Assembly: GCA_034231615.1 (NCBI GenBank)
Contig: CM067298.1
Span: 8,918,140-8,982,139, forward strand
Length of the DNA: 64,000 nt
DNA from: Meghimatium bilineatum
Taxonomy: Eukaryota; Mollusca; Gastropoda; Stylommatophora; Philomycidae
Direction of reading: 5' to 3'
The translations under genes and the position numbers were made by a program. Below, piece by piece: positions 33,490 to 45,330 of this stretch (positions are counted from its first letter, which is position 1; each line of letters opens with the position of its first letter). The notes below the pieces were generated by a model, which worked only from the letters and a program-made list of their open reading frames with translations, had not been told where the DNA came from and ran no database searches.

Positions 33490-33760
33490 CACATAATAAC
33501 ACACATAAATCGACGTTTCGACTAAAAGACCTTTATCAAGGCAAAAATTGAAAAAAAATGAAAACATACAACAGAAAACGAACAGTAAGGACATGGACGG
33601 TAACATTGTGTGTAATATAGATTGACTGGAAGAGGTTAAATGACACCGGACAAGGAAAATACAAAAATGACTACAAACATGTGACACGAAACAAACAGAA
33701 ACTATGGATCAACTACACTCATACATGAGACAGCCGTTCATTATTGCGTCGGGTTTAATG
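33490..33760 (-). mobile_element. Penelope-like element tail
   Basis: Highly similar on the minus strand to the tails of the 9620-11095 pair ('gaaactatgg', 'acacgaaacaaacag', 'cataataacacacat'). It carries the best-kept 'TTGATAAAGGTC...AGTCGAAACGTCG' motif at 33511-33540. Confidence 0.75.
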
Positions 33761-33959
33761 AGAATCTATCTCATGTTTGATTCTTCATGACTCCATTCTG
33801 ATGTGTCGTGTTAAAGAGCCATGCAATCATGTCGATTGTGTTCAACATTGATATTAACCATTGATTTCTGTCTTCTATATGATTTGATACAGAAATCAGC
33901 AACATACCTTATAGTTATACTTTCTTTGAGTACATATAATATATACTGCTCTATTTATC

Positions 33960-34200
33960 TTTATATTCCCCTCAACTAAAAGGAGAATAGGAATGGTTAA
34001 AAGTACTTTCAATGACATAAGGCAAATATTACCATCTAAACTAATTACAAATGATGGTAGATGTAAAACAAATGTTGAAATGAGAATAGAAATGGTTAAA
34101 AGTACTTTCAATTGCATGAGAAAATTACTAGCCACGGAACAAATCACAGACAAACTAAGAATGACAATTAAACGTATTAGCAACACTAGAAACAAAGAGA
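33960..34200 (+). pseudogene. Non-LTR reverse transcriptase fragment with internal duplication
   Basis: The plus frame contains 'RIEMVKSTFNCMRKLLATEQ', matching the LINE pattern (E-I-x-R-I-x-x-A-K-x-A-F-x-x-M-x-x-L-L). The phrase 'MVKSTFN' occurs twice, about 30 residues apart, so part was duplicated in tandem. No full domain. Confidence 0.55.
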
Positions 34201-34295
34201 AGCTTGTACATTGGCTTGCAGAGATACTTGATTGCCTAGCCCACTTGACATGGCACTTGATTTATTTTTTGGCATCTATTTTCTTCTTAATCGTT

Positions 34296-34425
34296 CATTC
34301 TCAAATTTCTGTTGGATCTCTCTTGTAGCAGGAAAATGATCCTAACAGAATGTAGTCCATGAAATGAAAATTCATTGTGTCCCCGTTTTATTTCCACCAA
34401 TGGTCTAACACATCCGACTTCGGTG
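34296..34425 (+). repeat. Dispersed 140-bp repeat family, copy D
   Basis: Shares 'attctcaaatttctgttgga', 'tctctcttgtagcagga', 'agaatgtagtccatg' and 'ccaatggtctaacacatccg' with the other copies. It lies about 215 bp downstream of the donor-side... in plus coordinates below exon 5, inside GALNT intron 5. Confidence 0.75.
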
Positions 34426-34641
34426 GACATTCATTCTAAACTATTGTATCGCTCAGATACATAGATAATGAACTAATAACTAGAGGACATTATTGATGTT
34501 TTTGATATATGGATATATAGAAAAGTATAGAGAACTTTGTGAAAGGTGAAGAAAACAAATACAACTATTATGATAATACTACGTATGAAAAGAAACTATT
34601 AAACGAAATAAAAATCAAACAAGTAATTTTAGACACATTAC

Positions 34642-34827
34642 CGTAGCCAGGTTATAATTGTTGTATTCATAGAAATAGTTCTTGAAATCATCCATCCAGA
34701 CTTCTGCCACACGAACTGTATTTCTTGAGATGATACTGAAACTACCTTTGTTTGGATTACCTGAACGGTAGATATGTCCCACATAAGAACAAGTATCTAG
34801 TTCCAAACTCCCCCCACACATCCACGT
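34642..34827 (-). CDS. GALNT: GALNT exon: 'CGGSLE ... EVWMDDFK' catalytic segment
   Basis: 62 codons, phase 0 at both ends. The acceptor is 'ttctgtttag' and the donor 'ACG|GTAATG'. It encodes 'TWMCGGSLELDTCSYVGHIY' and 'VRVAEVWMDDFKNYFY', two of the most recognisable GALNT signatures (W-x-CGG-x-LE, C-S-x-VGH, and AEVWMD-x-(F/Y)K). The spacing between the two blocks is close to that of the family. Confidence 0.96.
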
Positions 34828-35014
34828 CTAAACAGAAATGTAATATAAATATAAATTAATTACTTAAATCAAATTTTGCTAAAAGGAATAAATAAATAAA
34901 CATTTAGACATTTCATACAAAATAGTCAATAAACCAGAATACCAGAGAAAATTCTGATTGGCAAAGAAGTAGCAAATAACAGATATATAGAATTAATATA
35001 AATGGTATAAAAAG

Positions 35015-35482
35015 TTAAAGAATTTGACGTTTCATGAGAACAGTAGCCTTTGTCAGAACAAAATCAATGTGATAACATGTAACAAATATGCTACGAAATA
35101 ACATAATTATGGATCTCATGAACAGTGTCCGGGGTAGGTAGAGATTTAAAAATATGTGTAAATAGAGATGGATATGGCACACCACATCAGATAAAACGTT
35201 TGAAAACATAACTAGACATTTTTTGGAATGGACCGACATGAAAAGAGGAGAGTTGGAAAACCGGGGAATACCGAGAGAAGTGGAGAAAGAGACTAAATCA
35301 ATTACGAATTCGTGGGCATAGATGAAGACTACAGCACAGAACAGAACTTGTTGGTGACCGACAGTAGCAGCCACATGTTGGCATGTAACTGAAATAAAAT
35401 ATATTGATGTCACAAAAGATGTTCGTTCGACTTGTGTGAGTGGTTCTTGATAAAGACCAAATGTTTGCCGAAAAGTCAATAT
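35015..35482 (-). mobile_element. Probable Penelope-like tail with ribozyme-like motifs at both ends
   Basis: On the minus strand 'gacaaaggctactgttctca' plus 'tgaaacgtcaa' (35025-35060). On the plus strand near the other end 'cttgataaagaccaaatgtt' plus 'tgccgaaaagtc' (35448-35482). No protein part is visible. The assignment rests on the repeated motif layout. Confidence 0.35.
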
Positions 35483-35499
35483 ATCAATTATGTTTATGT

Positions 35500-35790
35500 A
35501 TTGATGATATTATATAATACTGCTGTTATCTACCGATTTGTTGTTTTTCCTTGTAATGTAGCACATCTCTGCTTATCCCTGCTAATGTAAAGTAGTGTAG
35601 TTTCTGTATGTTTTGTTTTCTCTCTATCATTCTAGTTTTTATATCACTCATGCTTGACTTCCGGCATTTACTCATTTTAGCTGCTGTGATATAAACGTGA
35701 ACAGTCTTGTTCCGAACATATCGTGTGTTATGTTTTGATTTTACAAAGGCCTGTTGGCCAAAACGAAGACCTTTATAAGTTATTCTGTGT
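35500..35790 (+). mobile_element. Possible Penelope-like tail
   Basis: Plus orientation. It contains 'acaaaggcctgttggccaaa' directly followed by 'acgaagacc' (35742-35772), a perfect GGCC-tgtt-GGCC stem-loop in the place where other tails carry the CGAAACG element. Confidence 0.3.
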
Positions 35791-35844
35791 ACTTCCAGTT
35801 ATTAGTAACCCTTAATTACACAATTTTCAAGTTAATTATACGGT

Positions 35845-36450
35845 ACTCACCGAGGAGGTACACGGAACTCTCCATGCGATACACGGAACTCACCGAGGAG
35901 GTACACGGAACTCACCGAGGAGGTACACGGAACTCACTGAGGAGGTACACGGAACTCACCGAGGAGGTACACGGAACTCACCGAGGAGGTACACGGAACT
36001 CATCGAGGCGGTACACGGAACTCACCGAGGAGGTACACGGAACTCACCGAGGAGGTTCACGGAACTCTCCATGCGATACACGGAACTCACCGAGGAGGTA
36101 CACGGAACTCACCAGGAGGTACACGGAACTCTCCATTCGATACACGGAACTCACCGAGGAGGTACACGGAACTCACCGAGGAGGTACACGGAACTCACCG
36201 AGGAGGTACACGGAACTCATCGAGGCGGTACACGGAACTCACCGAGGAGGTACACGGAACTCACCGAGGAGGTTCACGGAACTCTCCATGCGATACACGG
36301 AACTCACCGAGGAGGTACACGGAACTCACCGAGGAGGTACACGGAACTCACCGAGGAGGTACACGGAACTCATCGAGGAGGTACCCGGAACTCACCGAGG
36401 AGGTACACGGAACTCACCGAGGAGGTACACGGAACTCTCCATTGCGATAC
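35845..36450. repeat. 22-bp minisatellite, about 27 copies
   Basis: The unit is 'acacggaactcaccgaggag' plus 'gt'. Interspersed variant units ('acacggaactctccatgcg' + 'at') recur as a block at several places, giving a higher-order pattern. The unit is not a multiple of three, yet all three frames stay open over long stretches; these are not genes. It lies inside GALNT intron 4. Confidence 0.97.
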
Positions 36451-36622
36451 ACGGAACATTCTGACGAGATACACGAAACTTAACGACGACATAAATGGAA
36501 TTAACCGACGAGATAAACGGAATTTTCCGACGACATGCGCGTAGAACTCTGACGGGAGAGCGCGGAACTTTATTGTGTCCATTAACATAACCACAAATTT
36601 CAAAAACTTTTAAATAAATAAC

Positions 36623-36740
36623 CTTGAATGACAGCTCCATATTTTCTCCACCCCAATAAGCCAACTCTGGATCATACGTTCCCAATTTCTGGAAGAATTC
36701 TCGACTAATGACAAATAATCCACCTGGCATAACTGGAGAT
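36623..36740 (-). CDS. GALNT: GALNT exon: 'MPGGLF ... [10 protein letters not shown]'
   Basis: 118 bp: one base completes a codon from the upstream exon, then 39 codons. The acceptor is 'tctggtttcag' and the donor 'AAG|GTTATT'. It encodes '[20 protein letters not shown]' and '[18 protein letters not shown]', diagnostic of the UDP-GalNAc:polypeptide transferase catalytic domain (M-x-GGLF and WGGEN-x-E-x-SF). Both splice phases fit the neighbours. A minisatellite begins about 12 bp from the acceptor. Confidence 0.97.
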
Positions 36741-36751
36741 CTGAAACCAGA

Positions 36752-37250
36752 ATTTGAATATGGACATTGTTATCACTCATCAATACAATATCTGGACATT
36801 TGTAACACACATAAATACAATATCTGGACATTTGTATCACACATAAATACAATATCTGGACATTTGTATCACACATAAATACAATATCTGGACATTTGTA
36901 TCACACATAAATACAATATCTGGACATTTGTATCACACATAAATACAATATCTGGACATTTGTATCACACATAAATACAATATCTGGACATTTGTATCGC
37001 ACATAAATACAATATCTGGACATTTGTATCACACATAAATACAATATCTGGACATTTGTATCACACATAAATACAATATCTGGACATTTGTATCACACAT
37101 AAATACAATATCTGGACATTTGTATCACACATAAATACAATATCTGGACATTTGTATCACACATAAATACAATATCTGGACATTTGTATCACACATAAAT
37201 ACAATATCTGGACATTTGTATCACACATAAATACAATATCTGGATACATT
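36752..37250. repeat. 32-bp minisatellite, about 15 copies
   Basis: The unit 'acaatatctggacatttgta' plus 'tcacacataaat' is nearly invariant through the array. In GALNT orientation it ends within about 12-30 bp of the splice acceptor of the WGGEN exon. Confidence 0.97.
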
Positions 37251-37339
37251 ATCACTGGCAGCAACAGTTTTAGAGATGTTACTCATTAACAATTCTCGCT
37301 GAATGGTACAGTTTAACTATTTTCACAATTATACTGTAG

Positions 37340-37381
37340 ACTATATGTATATATATATCTATATATCTATTATAATGTAGA

Positions 37382-37443
<62 letters not shown>

Positions 37444-37535
37444 GTAGACTGTATGTATACATCTATTATAATGTAGACTGTATGTACACATCTATTATAA
37501 TGTAGACTGTATGTACACATCTATTATAATGTAGA
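37340..37535. repeat. (TA)n microsatellite plus 28-bp repeat
   Basis: About 50 bp of (TA)n flanked by copies of a 28-bp unit containing 'tattataatgtagactgtat' (about five in all). Confidence 0.93.
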
Positions 37536-37739
37536 CATATCGAGAATCTTCCCTCCAAAATAAATATATAACTTATTATTCTTTCTGTTCACTTTCAGAT
37601 TTTTACATTGTTGTCTGGAACATTGTTAGTTGAACTGCCGATGACAGGACAGTAAAACCCTGTTCCATATGATAAACATATTTAAGCATATTAAAAGCAA
37701 AATATGGGTTTAAAAAGAGATTTTACGTTGATAAATACA

Positions 37740-37900
37740 CAGAATCGATATTTCGAACGAAGGGTATTAATAAATATGTGAACATATAAAGTCAAAAAGT
37801 AGTATAAATTGCTATAATAGTGTCCTAATTTTTTATAGAAAAACTGAGAATAGGAATTAATAGTAAAAGTGAATACAATGGAAATATGTGAAGTTAGATG
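37740..37900 (-). mobile_element. Possible Penelope-like tail
   Basis: On the minus strand 'ttaatacccttcgttcgaaa' plus 'tatcgattc' (37745-37770) has the ribozyme-like layout with a changed core. Weak. Confidence 0.25.
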
Positions 37901-38814
37901 TCACAAAAATGTATGATGTAAAGAAAATATGAGATTGATAGTAAAATATTGAAATAATATGAATAATAGTGTTGGAACATTGTTAGCCAAACTGCAGATA
38001 TAAAGACAAAATTGAAATGTGGCGACTGTAACATGTATATAAAATCTAGCATGATATTTCTCTCTTTTAGCATCTTCATTTTATAAATCAGTTATTTCAT
38101 AAAATAACACTTTAACCACAACTACAATCAGTGGCGGACGATTATTGCACTAGTAGGACTTGCATAAACCCCCGTATTTTTAATAAAACTAATTTAGTTT
38201 ACTTTTCATTAGACATAATACACAAATTACAATACAAAATATTATATAAGCAAAAGAAGTAATTTATTCGGAATAATTTCATTCTGTGTCGTAATGTACT
38301 TTCATTTCTGTTGCTAATGACATGACACATTCATGGGAAGCTACTTGTGTTTCAGTAAATCAGGCAACAGAAGTGAAATAACTGGTTTGTATATGACATA
38401 GAAAATATGTTAATAATACGCGTTAAGAAGCAAATAAACATAGTATCTATTTTATTTTTATATGCGGCAGTGTTGTTATTGTTATATTAATGTACTTGTT
38501 TCCGATAATAGGAAGAAATCTTGTTAAATTTAAAGTATTCGATTGTTAATATAATTTAATGTTCTTCCATAGTGTTAGATGTGGAATATAATTAGGATTG
38601 GCAGCCGAGTCTGTACAAAAAGTAGTACAAGTTAATATAAGGTAGTTCAGAGAGCAGTAAATACTGATATATAATTCTGATGTGTGCCACCGATAGTTCA
38701 CTGATTTGTAGCCTTCAAAATCCAAGACAGAGGATGGTGATAATGAAAGATAACAATTTCTGATTAGAATAAAAAAGAACCATCACTTTATTTTACAATA
38801 CAGTTATTAACAGC

Positions 38815-40100
38815 TAAATGCAACTTATATACGAAATATTGAAATTTATGTAAGAAATAATGCGACATGTATACGAAATAATAAAATATGTATAAGAATT
38901 CATGCAACTTGTATAATCAATAATGTAGCTTGTATAAGAAATATTGCAATTTATGTACGAATAATGCAACTTGTATACGAAATAATGCAACATTAAATAA
39001 TGCATTTTATGTAAGAAATAATGCAACTTGTATTTAGCAATAATGCAACTTGCATATGAAATAATGCAATTTGTTTAAGAATTCATGCAATTTGTATACG
39101 CAATAATGCAACTTGTATAAGCAATAATGCAAAATTATTAAGGAATAATACAACTTGTATAAGAAATAATTCAATTTATATGAGAAATAATGCAATTCGC
39201 ATGAGAAATAATGCAAATTTTGTAAGAAATAATGCAACTTGTGTAAGAAATAATGAAATTTATCCAAGAAAATAAAGCAACTTGTGCAATAAATAATTCA
39301 ATTTGTGTAAGACATAATGCAACTTGTATAAGAAATAATACAATTTATGTAAGAAATTATGCGTCTTGTAAAAGAAACAATGCAAATTGAATAAGAAATA
39401 TTGCAATTTATGTAAGACAGTGATACTTGTGTAAGAAATAATGTAATTTATGCAAGAAATAATGCAACATGTGTAATAAATAATGCAACAATATATAATT
39501 CAATTCATGTAAAGAAATAAGTATACGCAATTTGTATATGCAATAATGCGATTTATGTAAGAAATAATGCAATATATGTAAGAAATAATGCAACTTGTAT
39601 AAGAAACAATGCAATTTATGTAAGAAATAATGCAACTTGTATAAGAAATAATGCAATTTATGTAAGAAATAATGCAACGTGTATAATAAATAATGAAACT
39701 TATATAAGAAATAAAGCAACTTGTGTAAGAACCAATTCAATTTCTGTAAGACATAATGCAACTTGTATAAAAAAATAATGCAATTTATGTTTTACATAAT
39801 GCATTTGTATAAGAAATAATGCAATTTGTATAAGAATTCATGCAACTTGTATAAGCAATAATGCAACTTTTATAAGCAATAATGCAACATTAAATAATGC
39901 AATTTATGTAAGTCAATGCAACTTGTATAAGAAATAATATAATTTTTGTAATAAATAATGCAACTTTTATAAGAAATAATGCAATTAATGCAAGAAATAA
40001 TGCAACGTGTATAATATATAATGCAGCGAGAAATATGCAACTTATGTAAGAAATAATGCGTCTTGCATAAGAAATAATGTAATTTATGCAAGAAATACAG
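38815..40100. repeat. Degenerate 20-24-bp minisatellite, 1.3 kb
   Basis: More than fifty diverged units built from 'aagaaataatgcaacttgta' and 'aatttatgtaag'. Unlike the neighbouring arrays the copies are highly heterogeneous, so it is older or no longer homogenised. It makes long H/Y/L-rich minus frames that are not genes. Confidence 0.93.
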
Positions 40101-40438
40101 AAACGTGTGTCAGAAACTTTAGGTAGTCTGGACGCTAAGTTGTTAAAGTATATTTCTGCTACCAAATGTGTGGATTAGGTAACTGATTTCAGTTAGTTTG
40201 TCTTTCTAACGTTAAAAATTACATCTCTATTAGTGCAGCAGCTTTCTTTCAATCGTAAAATTAATTTTCTTTACATTTGAACCATCGTAATTAATTAAGC
40301 TTGTTGTTGAAGTCATACGAAAGTTAAATATTTCATTGCTTTAAAACCATTAAACCTACAAGAACCGAGTCCCCTATGAGAAAGGTCACCACACTCCACT
40401 GACTTGAATTTGAAACTGTTTTGTTCTTCATTCTACAC

Positions 40439-40655
40439 TTGCTGAAAGGTTCCGCATCATCTTTTCGCCTTTTAAATTCTCTTTCCGGAATATCAATCCA
40501 GTTAAACCACAGATTTCTCCAATCAAATGTGCCATATTTCGTAATCTCTGTTTTACAGTTTACACCGAATGTCTTGTCATCTATTCCTTCAATTCTAGGA
40601 AACACAACAGCGTTTTTGTTGTTGAAAATTCTAATAAGGCTTGATTCTGCCCAGC
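40439..40655 (-). CDS. GALNT: GALNT exon: region after DxH ('VVFPRIEGID ... YGTFDW')
   Basis: 217 bp: two bases complete the glycine shared with the upstream exon, then 71 codons and two bases. The acceptor is 'cttgttcacag' and the donor 'AGCAA|GTGTAG'. It encodes 'WAESSLIRIFNNKNAVVFPR', 'IEGIDDKTFG', 'YGTFDWRNLWFNWIDIP' and 'EREFKRRKDDAEPF', matching the stretch W-x-x-P-L-L-x-R-I...V-x-P-x-I-D-x-I...G-x-F-D-W. The usual W-L-E-P after the DxH segment is replaced by W-A-E-S. Confidence 0.95.
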
Positions 40656-40734
40656 CTGTGAACAAGTAATGAAAAATATAACACTCTGTTCAACTTGTTA
40701 GCAAATGTAAAATAATTATATAAATAATTATGTA

Positions 40735-40862
40735 AAAATAAATCAAGTAATCTTCACCCTGTACACAGGCGTTCAATAATATAAATCATACATTATCAAC
40801 CTGTACGCAGACGTAAAAAAATATAAATCACATATTCTTCAACCTGTACACAGGCGTATCTA
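40735..40862. repeat. Degenerate repeat of about 55 bp
   Basis: Two to three copies of 'cttcaccctgtacacaggcg' plus 'aataatataaatcac'. A further relative lies at 41205-41250, on the other side of a LINE insert. Confidence 0.7.
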
Positions 40863-40879
40863 TCTATTTATCTTTCCTT

Positions 40880-41215
40880 CCTCTTTCCCTTTACAGGTGT
40901 CGAGGGAGATACAATGTTCTTTTTCTGCATTTTTTGACAGCTTCAGATAATGTCATTTGCTGTTTATGTAAGGCCCCTTTGATGTTGTCGATCCAGCGTA
41001 CTCTGGTCTATCTCTGGCTCATCTTTCTGCTTCTCCTCTCTTCATATATGACTTATAAACTAATGAATAACACGGCATTCATTCCAGATGACCGAGCCAT
41101 TGTATTTGTTGATGTTGTATGTATTTGTAGAATTGATATGACACACACTTTTTCTCTTATGACCTGGTTTCTAATTCTGTGTCTTCTGGTCATACACGAG
41201 CATGAAATAATATAA
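40880..41215 (-). mobile_element. Non-LTR retrotransposon C-terminal tail
   Basis: The minus strand, in one frame, reads 'RVRWIDNIKGA' and 'QMTLSEAVKKCRKRTLYLPR', the basic 'W-I-D-N-I...' tail found after the reverse transcriptase in RTE-like LINEs. The remainder (to 41215) is frame-broken. It splits the 55-bp repeat. Confidence 0.5.
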
Positions 41216-41339
41216 ATCACACATTATTCAACATATACATACACGTTGAATTAATAATTTGATAGTAAATTTTATCCTTTCATGGCCGTCTCTATCAAAG
41301 ACCCCTCAACAGAATTAATTAAGACCCAATTCGTTGCTT

Positions 41340-41680
41340 CGTTTAATTATTGTTGGCCTGGCGGTTGGTCACTTTTTGAATAAAAATTCTTGAGACTAAT
41401 GGGAATTGAACCAGTCCGTTCAACGGCACCTAATCGCCTAGCAACTATTGCACAAGTACTTGACAAACGGCATCTCCAAAAAAAAGATGCGATTTCGTCA
41501 ATACATTCAAAGTGTGCACTCAAAGCGACCCGAACGGACCAATCGAGACAAGGACTATTACAACAACAACAAACATCACGTACAGGTATTAAAATATCCT
41601 CTGTAACAACAAACCTATAACATTTAATATCCGTATTAGTTATACAAAGGCCGATAGGTCTTCTTGTAAACACGGATAAA
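41340..41680 (-). repeat. Dispersed 320-bp repeat, copy 1 (minus)
   Basis: The reverse complement is highly similar to 56745-57070: shared 'tttacaagaagacctatcg', 'tgttgttgttgtaatagtcc', 'ttgtctcgattggtccgttc' and 'cgttgaacggactggttcaa'. The last block resembles a tRNA B-box (GGTTCAATTCCC), so a SINE-like origin is possible. I know no name for it. Confidence 0.8.
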
Positions 41681-42414
41681 TTATATAGACAGCACTATTT
41701 GCATACTTAGAATTGCATGACAACATTAGCTAAGTCGACTCCAAGTATGTGAATAGTGACCGACCGATAGCCCAGCAATAATCAAAAGCGTAACGAATGG
41801 AGTCCTAATTAATTCTGTTGGAAGGTCTTCTATACCTACAACTGTCTCGGTAAATATTGAGAGGGAACAAAAAATTAATGTTTGTTCTCCATCGCACTTA
41901 TGTCGACTCCATACGCTTTTTTTTTTCTTTTTTTTTTAAATTCCTAGCTGGGTGCAGATAAATGAAGGCGTTGTTACGACTATTATTAGTTCAGCTAATA
42001 ATTACTAGGTGTAAACTAAATTATTCTTTTAGCTCCAGAAATTCTACACAAGATGCACATTTCCGTCTTTCCAGGTGATATAGTAGTATTGTTGTGCAAA
42101 CGTAATATAATCTACGATCCATGGGACTCATGGGTGTGACACACAACACTAATTTGAGTCACAAAAGTCTTCCACAGTTTGTACAAGAAATCACAGACCT
42201 GCTGGTGCCGTCGTGGGCTGTTGTGTGTATCGGACGTGAAGCCCTTGAACTAACTGCTATCACTTTCTCTTTTGTATTTAAGCCATTCGTGATCTTTCCC
42301 CTAAAGACAATACCCGACATCCTGTTTCCATGATTCCGTACCAATACCTATATCATGAATACGTCTTTGTTCCAAAGAGGTCGACACTCAGATCTTTTCA
42401 TTATATAATTCTCT

Positions 42415-43575
42415 ATACAGTAGATCCTTCGGTACTCTGTCAAAATATAGTAGATCCATGGATATTGTGTCAAAATAAAGTAGATCCATGGATATTGTGC
42501 CAAAATACAGTAGATCCATGGATATTGTGCCAAAATACAGTAGATCCATGGATATTGTGTCAAAATACAGTAGATCCATGGATATTGTGCCAGAATACAG
42601 TAGATCCATGGATATTGTGTCAAAATACAGTAGATCCATGGATATTGTGTCAAAATACAGTCGATCCATGGATATCGTGTCAAAATACAGTAGATCCATG
42701 GATATTGTGTCAAAATACAGTAGATCCATGGATATTGTGTCAAAATACAGTAGATCCATGGATATTGTGTCAAAATACAGTAGATCCATGGATATTGTGT
42801 CAAAATACAGTAGATCCGTGGATATTGTGTCAAAATACAGTAGATCCTTGGATATTGTATCAAAATACAGTAGATCCATGGATATTGTGCCAAAATACAG
42901 AAGATCCATGGATATTGTGTCAAAATACAGTAGATCCATGGATATTGTGCCAAAATACAGTAGATCCATGGATATTGTGTCAAAATACAGTAGATCCTTG
43001 GATATTGTGTCAAAATACAGTAGATCCTTGGATATTGTGTCAAAATACAGTAGATCCATGGATATTGTGTCAAAATACAGTAGATCCATGGATATTGTGT
43101 CAAAATACAGTAGATCCATGGATATTGTGCCAAAATACAGTAGATCCATGGATATTGTGTCAAAATACAGTAGATCCATGGATATTGTGCCAAAATACAG
43201 TAGATCCATGGATATTGTGTCAAAATACAGTAGATCCTTGGATATTGTGTCAAAATACAGTAGATCCATGGATATTGTGCCAAAATACAGTAGATCCATG
43301 GATATTGTGTCAAAATAAGTAGATCCTTGGATATTGTGCCAAAATACAGTAGATCCGTGGATATTGTGTCAAAATACAGTAGGTCCATGGATATTGTGTC
43401 AAAATAAGTAGATCCTTGGATATTCTGCCAAAATACAGTAGATCCATGGATATTGTGTCAAAATACAGTAGATCCATGGATATTGTGTCAAAATACAGTA
43501 GATCCATGGATATTGTGCCAAAATAAGTAGATCCTTGGATAATGTGCCAAAATACAGTAGATCCTTCGGTACTCT
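42415..43575. repeat. 30-bp minisatellite, about 38 copies
   Basis: The unit is 'agtagatccatggatattgt' plus 'gtcaaaatac'. It contains the palindrome 'atccatggat'. Variation is concentrated at two sites: gtc/gcc and ccatgg/ccttgg. It is open in several frames for more than 300 codons because the unit is a multiple of three and lacks stops; I do not call these genes. The edges share the variant 'gatccttcggtactctg'. Confidence 0.98.
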
Positions 43576-43993
43576 GCCATCTTCCGGTACTCTGCCATTT
43601 TCCACCCCCTAATGTGTCCCAGCCACTCTCGGAGGATTGAATATTACACATATCGATCAATCAAGCATACAATATTGTTCTTACATAATATGTGTGTACA
43701 CGTTGTATGATACAGGCATTACTCTTCAATCATGGGAACGTGATGCCATTTCATGATAAAAACTTTCAACATGGTGTCTCGTTACGTGTACAAACCAGGT
43801 AAGTTTACACATCATACAACTGTTCTATATACATTAATCTATGACAGTGAATGGTGTCTCAATACTTGTACAAAACTACGACACATTTACGCAACTTTCA
43901 CCATGCTATCGTATTACGTGTACAACCCGCGCAAGTTTTCGTAACTTCCACCCTACTTCCTGTCAACATGCAAACGCGCCTTTATTTTCAAAA

Positions 43994-44215
<222 letters not shown>

Positions 44216-44249
44216 TAGAAAGACAACACCAATCTTAGATGACTTCTAA

Positions 44250-44480
44250 ATTATGAACAGACCAGAACAAGTTGTCATTCTACATCTCAGAACAGGACAC
44301 AACCGACTACTCGGCCACATGTATACAAAGCTCAAGCTTGGCTACACATCCATGTTTACATGTCGACTGGCACTTCAGAGAGAATATATGCTTCAAGAAT
44401 TCACAGAAGATAAAATTCTACGGCAAACACACTGGCCTAGAAAAACATAAGTGGAATACAAACTCTACAGGACCTCTATA
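44250..44480 (+). pseudogene. Non-LTR retrotransposon C-terminal end ('LRTGHNRL')
   Basis: The plus frame has 'QVVILHLRTGHNRLLGHMYT', a C-terminal signature common in LINEs with RNase H, usually followed by a CxC...H...C zinc-knuckle, which is lost here. A related fragment is at 58330-58640. Confidence 0.6.
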
Positions 44481-45109
44481 AGTTACACAACAAAGTCACG
44501 TTTATGGTTCGCTCGTTGTTTGACTGGCTGCTGGTCTAGTGGTCTTTGACTTCATGCTGTTTGACCAAATCCCAGTCAGGTTTATAGAAGGACACAATTT
44601 CTTATAAAAACGCATTCCAAACTAGCGAAAGAAGAAATTTAAAACATGAATACTCTCTGTCAAAAAATAGATAGTACCAACAATTTTTGAATTCGCAATT
44701 CAGACGTGATTCGCTTCTAAAATGTTATACATTTTAACGTTCATAATTAACACGAATCAAAATATTACCATTATACAATCAGAGTAGGAGATCCCTCGTT
44801 GAAGCATTGCATACTACAGACAAATGTTATCACCTGGGTATGAAACAAAGCTCTGGACACAATCACAATAGTTTAAACACGACGCAGGAGATCTAGTGCT
44901 CATATGTCTTGATGATCGCTGAGTAACTCTCTCTTGTGTACTTACATGAAGCTTAATTGCCATCATTGTACTTTCATTGTTGTATATACAAAATAGCTTC
45001 ATATCCTTACGTTACGGGGCTGTACATGTGAATTTCACTGACAGAAGGAAACTACTAACATCCACTCACATCACACACAAATTAAACAGGAAAATTGTAA
45101 AATGCTACA

Positions 45110-45330
45110 TTTAATTTTCACTAATACTCGCTCCCGAATGTGGATAATGAGGAAACAGCTAGAAGACTTGATGCATTTGAGATGTGGATATATAGAGGAA
45201 GATGGAGAACATCATGGAAAGAAGACAAGAGGTTCTGAAAATACTATGAATGTCACAATTAGATATTTAGAGGGAAAAGATATAACAAAGAAAGTATTTG
45301 GGCATATTTTGTTTAAATGAAACTTCTCTA
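45110..45330 (+). pseudogene. Non-LTR reverse transcriptase fragment
   Basis: One plus frame reads 'AFEMWIYRGRWRTSWKED', the F-E-M-W-x-Y-R-R-x-x-R-I-S-W LINE motif with substitutions, then a frame-shifted remainder near 45300. Confidence 0.55.

Larger units (their letters stand above)
31667..34641 (-). other. GALNT intron between exons 5 and 6
   Basis: A 3.0-kb intron filled with Penelope-like and LINE reverse-transcriptase fragments in both orientations. One dispersed 140-bp repeat copy lies near its gene-upstream end. Confidence 0.85.
34828..36622 (-). other. GALNT intron between exons 4 and 5
   Basis: A 1.8-kb intron. About a third of it is the 22-bp minisatellite; the rest includes possible Penelope-like tails. 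Confidence 0.85.
36741..40438 (-). other. GALNT intron between exons 3 and 4
   Basis: A 3.7-kb intron with a 32-bp array next to the acceptor, a (TA)n/28-bp block, and a 1.3-kb degenerate array. 38100-38815 holds nothing I can identify apart from 'cagtggcggacgatt' at 38130, which resembles a transposon end. Confidence 0.8.

Noticed and set aside
35754-36544. Long R/T/E-rich frames on the plus strand
   Set aside because: A 22-bp unit cycles through three frames and stays open in each; antisense to GALNT and intronic.
38129-38145. 'cagtggcggacgatt' as the start of a DNA transposon
   Set aside because: No matching inverted end was found within several hundred bases.
38815-40100. Minus frames rich in H, Y and L as a possible membrane protein
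   Set aside because: Generated by a degenerate minisatellite; no conserved start, no splice logic.
42330-43388. Reading frames of more than 300 codons on both strands
   Set aside because: They are produced by a stop-free 30-bp tandem unit, occur in several frames at once, and lie inside a GALNT intron.
44814-45002. Minus frame with serine/arginine-rich residues as a possible extra GALNT exon
   Set aside because: It does not fit any known GALNT block, and the exon junction between 48662 and 40655 is already complete in phase.
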